Below are positions 6,147 to 7,777 of a stretch of 7,777 nucleotides of DNA, piece after piece; position 1 is the stretch's first letter, and each line of letters opens with the position of its first letter. The notes under the pieces were generated by a model. That model saw nothing but the letters and a program-made list of their open reading frames with translations, made no database searches and was not told where the DNA came from. The translations under genes were made by a program, and so were the position numbers. This DNA comes from Methanomassiliicoccales archaeon (GTDB lineage: Archaea > Thermoplasmatota > Thermoplasmata > Sysuiplasmatales > Sysuiplasmataceae), in NCBI GenBank assembly GCA_027365715.1, contig DAHXLZ010000268.1, forward strand, positions 1 through 7,777, in the 5' to 3' direction.

Positions 6147-7649
6147 ATGGTAAATTACAACATTTATTGGGGAGATCCACACGGCCATTCCGGTTTCTCT
6201 GAGTGCTACTGGAAGGATACTGATTTTCCTTCATGCGAGCCGGAGGTTTACTATAGGAATGCCAGATATAGCGCTAAGCTTGATTTTGCCACGCTCACCG
6301 ACCATGACCTCAACATCACCGGTGAAGAATGGAAGAGAATAGTCAGTGCCTCCAATGAGGCAAACGAACCTCATGTTTTTGCCACGGTGCCCGGATTCGA
6401 GTGGACTTCCGCCAGGTACGGGCACCAGAACATTTACTTTCTGGACAATTCCGGCCCCCTGATAAAATGCAGGCAGGCGGGCAAAGATACCGATCTGATG
6501 GACAGAACTGCACTCTGGGCTCCATCCGAGCCGCTGGACTGGATGCCTCCATCGAAACTCTGGCAGCTCCTGGGCGGCCTGAAAGGCAGAGTCATAACAG
6601 TTCCGCATCATGTTGGCGTAAGCCAGATGCCATATGACTGGAATTACCACAATCCTGCATTCCAGCCCGTCACTGAAATCACGTCTCTGTGGGGAAATTT
6701 CGAATCTCCGGAGACTGACATAGACCACGGAATTTCAGATATCCTGCCTGACAGATACGTCAGGGACGCGCTTAACAGGGGATACCGCCTGGGCTTCATC
6801 GGAGGAGGAGACAGCCATGACGGACATCCGGGGGACGCATATTTCGGACCTAGAAAGAAGAGGAACGTAATAGAAGGACTCATTCTCGGGAAGAGCAGCG
6901 TAGGGAGGGACATAGCAGAGTTTATTTCGGACCGGACCGCAAACACAAGGGGTCTGACAGCGGTGCTTGCGGAAGATCTCACCAGAGAAGGTGTCTTTGA
7001 AGCCATTGCGGAAAGAAGATGCTATGCCACAACAGGTGCGAGAATAGGAATCGAGTTTACAATCGACGGTAAACCGATGGGTTCAGAGTTCATGATTGGA
7101 ACGGACCAGAACGTGAAAATTGGAGTTGATGTCAGGGGAACATCGGGCATTAAAACAGTGGAGGTTGTCAAGAACAACGGTTTCGCCGGGAAATGGGAAT
7201 CTGGCTCGAAACTGTTTCACACCGAATTTTCAGACACACCTGGAAGAGGAACAACATGGTATTACCTTAGAGTCCTGCAGAAGGACGGTCACAGAGCATG
7301 GTCCTCTCCCATCTGGGTTTCCAGACCGCATTTTCAATGTATGTTCGCAAGAGAGGGAGACAACATAACAGTCAGGAATACAGCTTACTCTGTTGCCGTA
7401 CCGCATGAAGTGATGGTTTATTCTGGAGAGCCATACACCTGGACAATTCCCACCACAAAAAACGGTGTGCTGCACGAAGGCTACAACCTGCAAGCGACCA
7501 GAACGGGTGACTTCGAATTCATATTGAGCATTGTGGCAATGAGTACGCATGAGAAAAAATTATTTTCCGGAAACGTTGAATTCAGGAATTCAAGTCGCTT
7601 CAGATTCAGGACATTCAATTTCAGAACTGTGAAGTACGGCTCCGGATAG
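6147..7649 (+). CDS. CehA/McbA-type PHP-domain metallohydrolase
   Basis: This 500-residue protein has a PHP-type metal-dependent hydrolase fold (DUF3604/CehA-McbA group; known relatives split ester-type bonds such as in carbaryl or act on phosphoesters). Metal ligands are visible in order: D10, H12 and H14 in YWGDPHGHSG; D52-H53 in TLTDHD; E85 in PGFEWTS; H93; H154-H155 in TVPHHVG; and D222 and H224 in GGGDSHDGHPG. The family-typical segment RRCYATTGARI (290-300) and a beta-sandwich C-terminal part with YLRVLQKDGHRAWSSPIWVS (373-392) follow. No signal peptide is seen. ATG 6147 is preferred because the metal motif starts a few residues later, as usual; a GTG at 6099 would add 16 residues. It follows GH3 in the same direction. 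The last three residues and the stop codon come from the inverted repeat starting at 7637, so the natural C terminus may be different. The substrate is unknown. Confidence 0.82.
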   Translation: MVNYNIYWGDPHGHSGFSECYWKDTDFPSCEPEVYYRNARYSAKLDFATLTDHDLNITGEEWKRIVSASNEANEPHVFATVPGFEWTSARYGHQNIYFLDNSGPLIKCRQAGKDTDLMDRTALWAPSEPLDWMPPSKLWQLLGGLKGRVITVPHHVGVSQMPYDWNYHNPAFQPVTEITSLWGNFESPETDIDHGISDILPDRYVRDALNRGYRLGFIGGGDSHDGHPGDAYFGPRKKRNVIEGLILGKSSVGRDIAEFISDRTANTRGLTAVLAEDLTREGVFEAIAERRCYATTGARIGIEFTIDGKPMGSEFMIGTDQNVKIGVDVRGTSGIKTVEVVKNNGFAGKWESGSKLFHTEFSDTPGRGTTWYYLRVLQKDGHRAWSSPIWVSRPHFQCMFAREGDNITVRNTAYSVAVPHEVMVYSGEPYTWTIPTTKNGVLHEGYNLQATRTGDFEFILSIVAMSTHEKKLFSGNVEFRNSSRFRFRTFNFRTVKYGSG

Positions 7650-7736
7650 TAACCGGAATGTGCCCGCCGGCATGCACTGCTCCGGTCAGGACTCCTATGG
7701 ATGCAAGAAGCGCGTCATGCCTGTAACTGTACGCGG
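7637..7736 (-). repeat. Inverted repeat, copy 2 (reversed GH3 3' end)
   Basis: This is the exact reverse complement of 5897-5996 over 100 bases. It begins inside the codon for Y497 of the PHP gene and provides that gene's TAG stop at 7647-7649. It carries no gene of its own in this orientation. The perfect identity means it is very recent or artificial. Confidence 0.95.
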
Positions 7737-7777
7737 GCTGTGACTGAGTGGGGCCTGTCCCCCGGAACAAGCCTGCA
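7731..7777 (+). repeat. Direct repeat, copy 2 (GH3 internal fragment, truncated)
   Basis: These bases are identical to 5605-5651 and run off the right edge. The first six (ACGCGG, 7731-7736) also belong to the inverted copy, so the two segments are joined through a 6-base microhomology. It is a gene fragment without a start. Confidence 0.95.

Noticed and set aside
5502..6188. Several overlapping minus-strand open frames across the GH3 3' end
   Set aside because: They are antisense to a strong coding frame, have low-complexity Cys/His/Ser-rich translations and lack promoter signals.
6231..6728. 165-codon open frame on the minus strand inside the PHP gene
   Set aside because: It is the shadow of a well-supported metallohydrolase gene, and its translation shows no recognisable domain.

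Overview
The window looks like archaeal chromosomal DNA, most plausibly from a Thermoplasmata-type archaeon. Base composition is near 50% GC by eye. Arginine is mostly coded by AGA/AGG. None of the starts I examined has a convincing Shine-Dalgarno site, and several have a TATA-like element roughly 20-40 bases upstream, as expected for leaderless or short-leader archaeal transcripts. This placement is inference: there is no rRNA or tRNA here to anchor it.

Layout. Positions 1-1130 carry most of an insertion sequence whose left end lies outside the window. It holds a divergent, truncated small gene resembling the archaeal transposon-encoded DUF2080 family, and a DDE transposase of the IS4/IS5 superfamily. 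The transposase is broken by a frameshift near 866-870, which separates its catalytic glutamate from the rest. From 1194 on comes a block of four hydrolase genes: a secreted GH18 (chitinase/YaaH-like) protein (+), a cytoplasmic alkaline-phosphatase-superfamily type I phosphodiesterase (-), a NagZ-type GH3 beta-N-acetylhexosaminidase (+), and a CehA/McbA-type PHP-domain metallohydrolase (+). GH18 and the phosphodiesterase converge with a 24-base gap. The phosphodiesterase and GH3 diverge from a 109-base promoter region containing a perfect 14-base palindrome. GH3 and the PHP gene run in the same direction.

How the genes may work together (inference). GH18 could cut a GlcNAc-containing glycan outside the cell. 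The GH3 enzyme would release terminal sugars inside. The two metal-dependent hydrolases would remove phosphoester or other ester-type groups. This reads like a salvage or turnover set for amino-sugar glycoconjugates, possibly bacterial wall or capsule material, or the cell's own glycans. No transporter or regulator gene is visible.

The right end is abnormal. Positions 7637-7736 are an exact inverted copy of the 3' end of the GH3 gene (5897-5996). They are followed directly by an exact same-strand copy of an internal GH3 segment (5605-5651 at 7731-7777). The two copies share a 6-base ACGCGG microhomology at their joint. This is either a chimeric or misassembled contig end or a real local rearrangement. 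It supplies the stop codon of the PHP gene, so the true end of that gene is uncertain.
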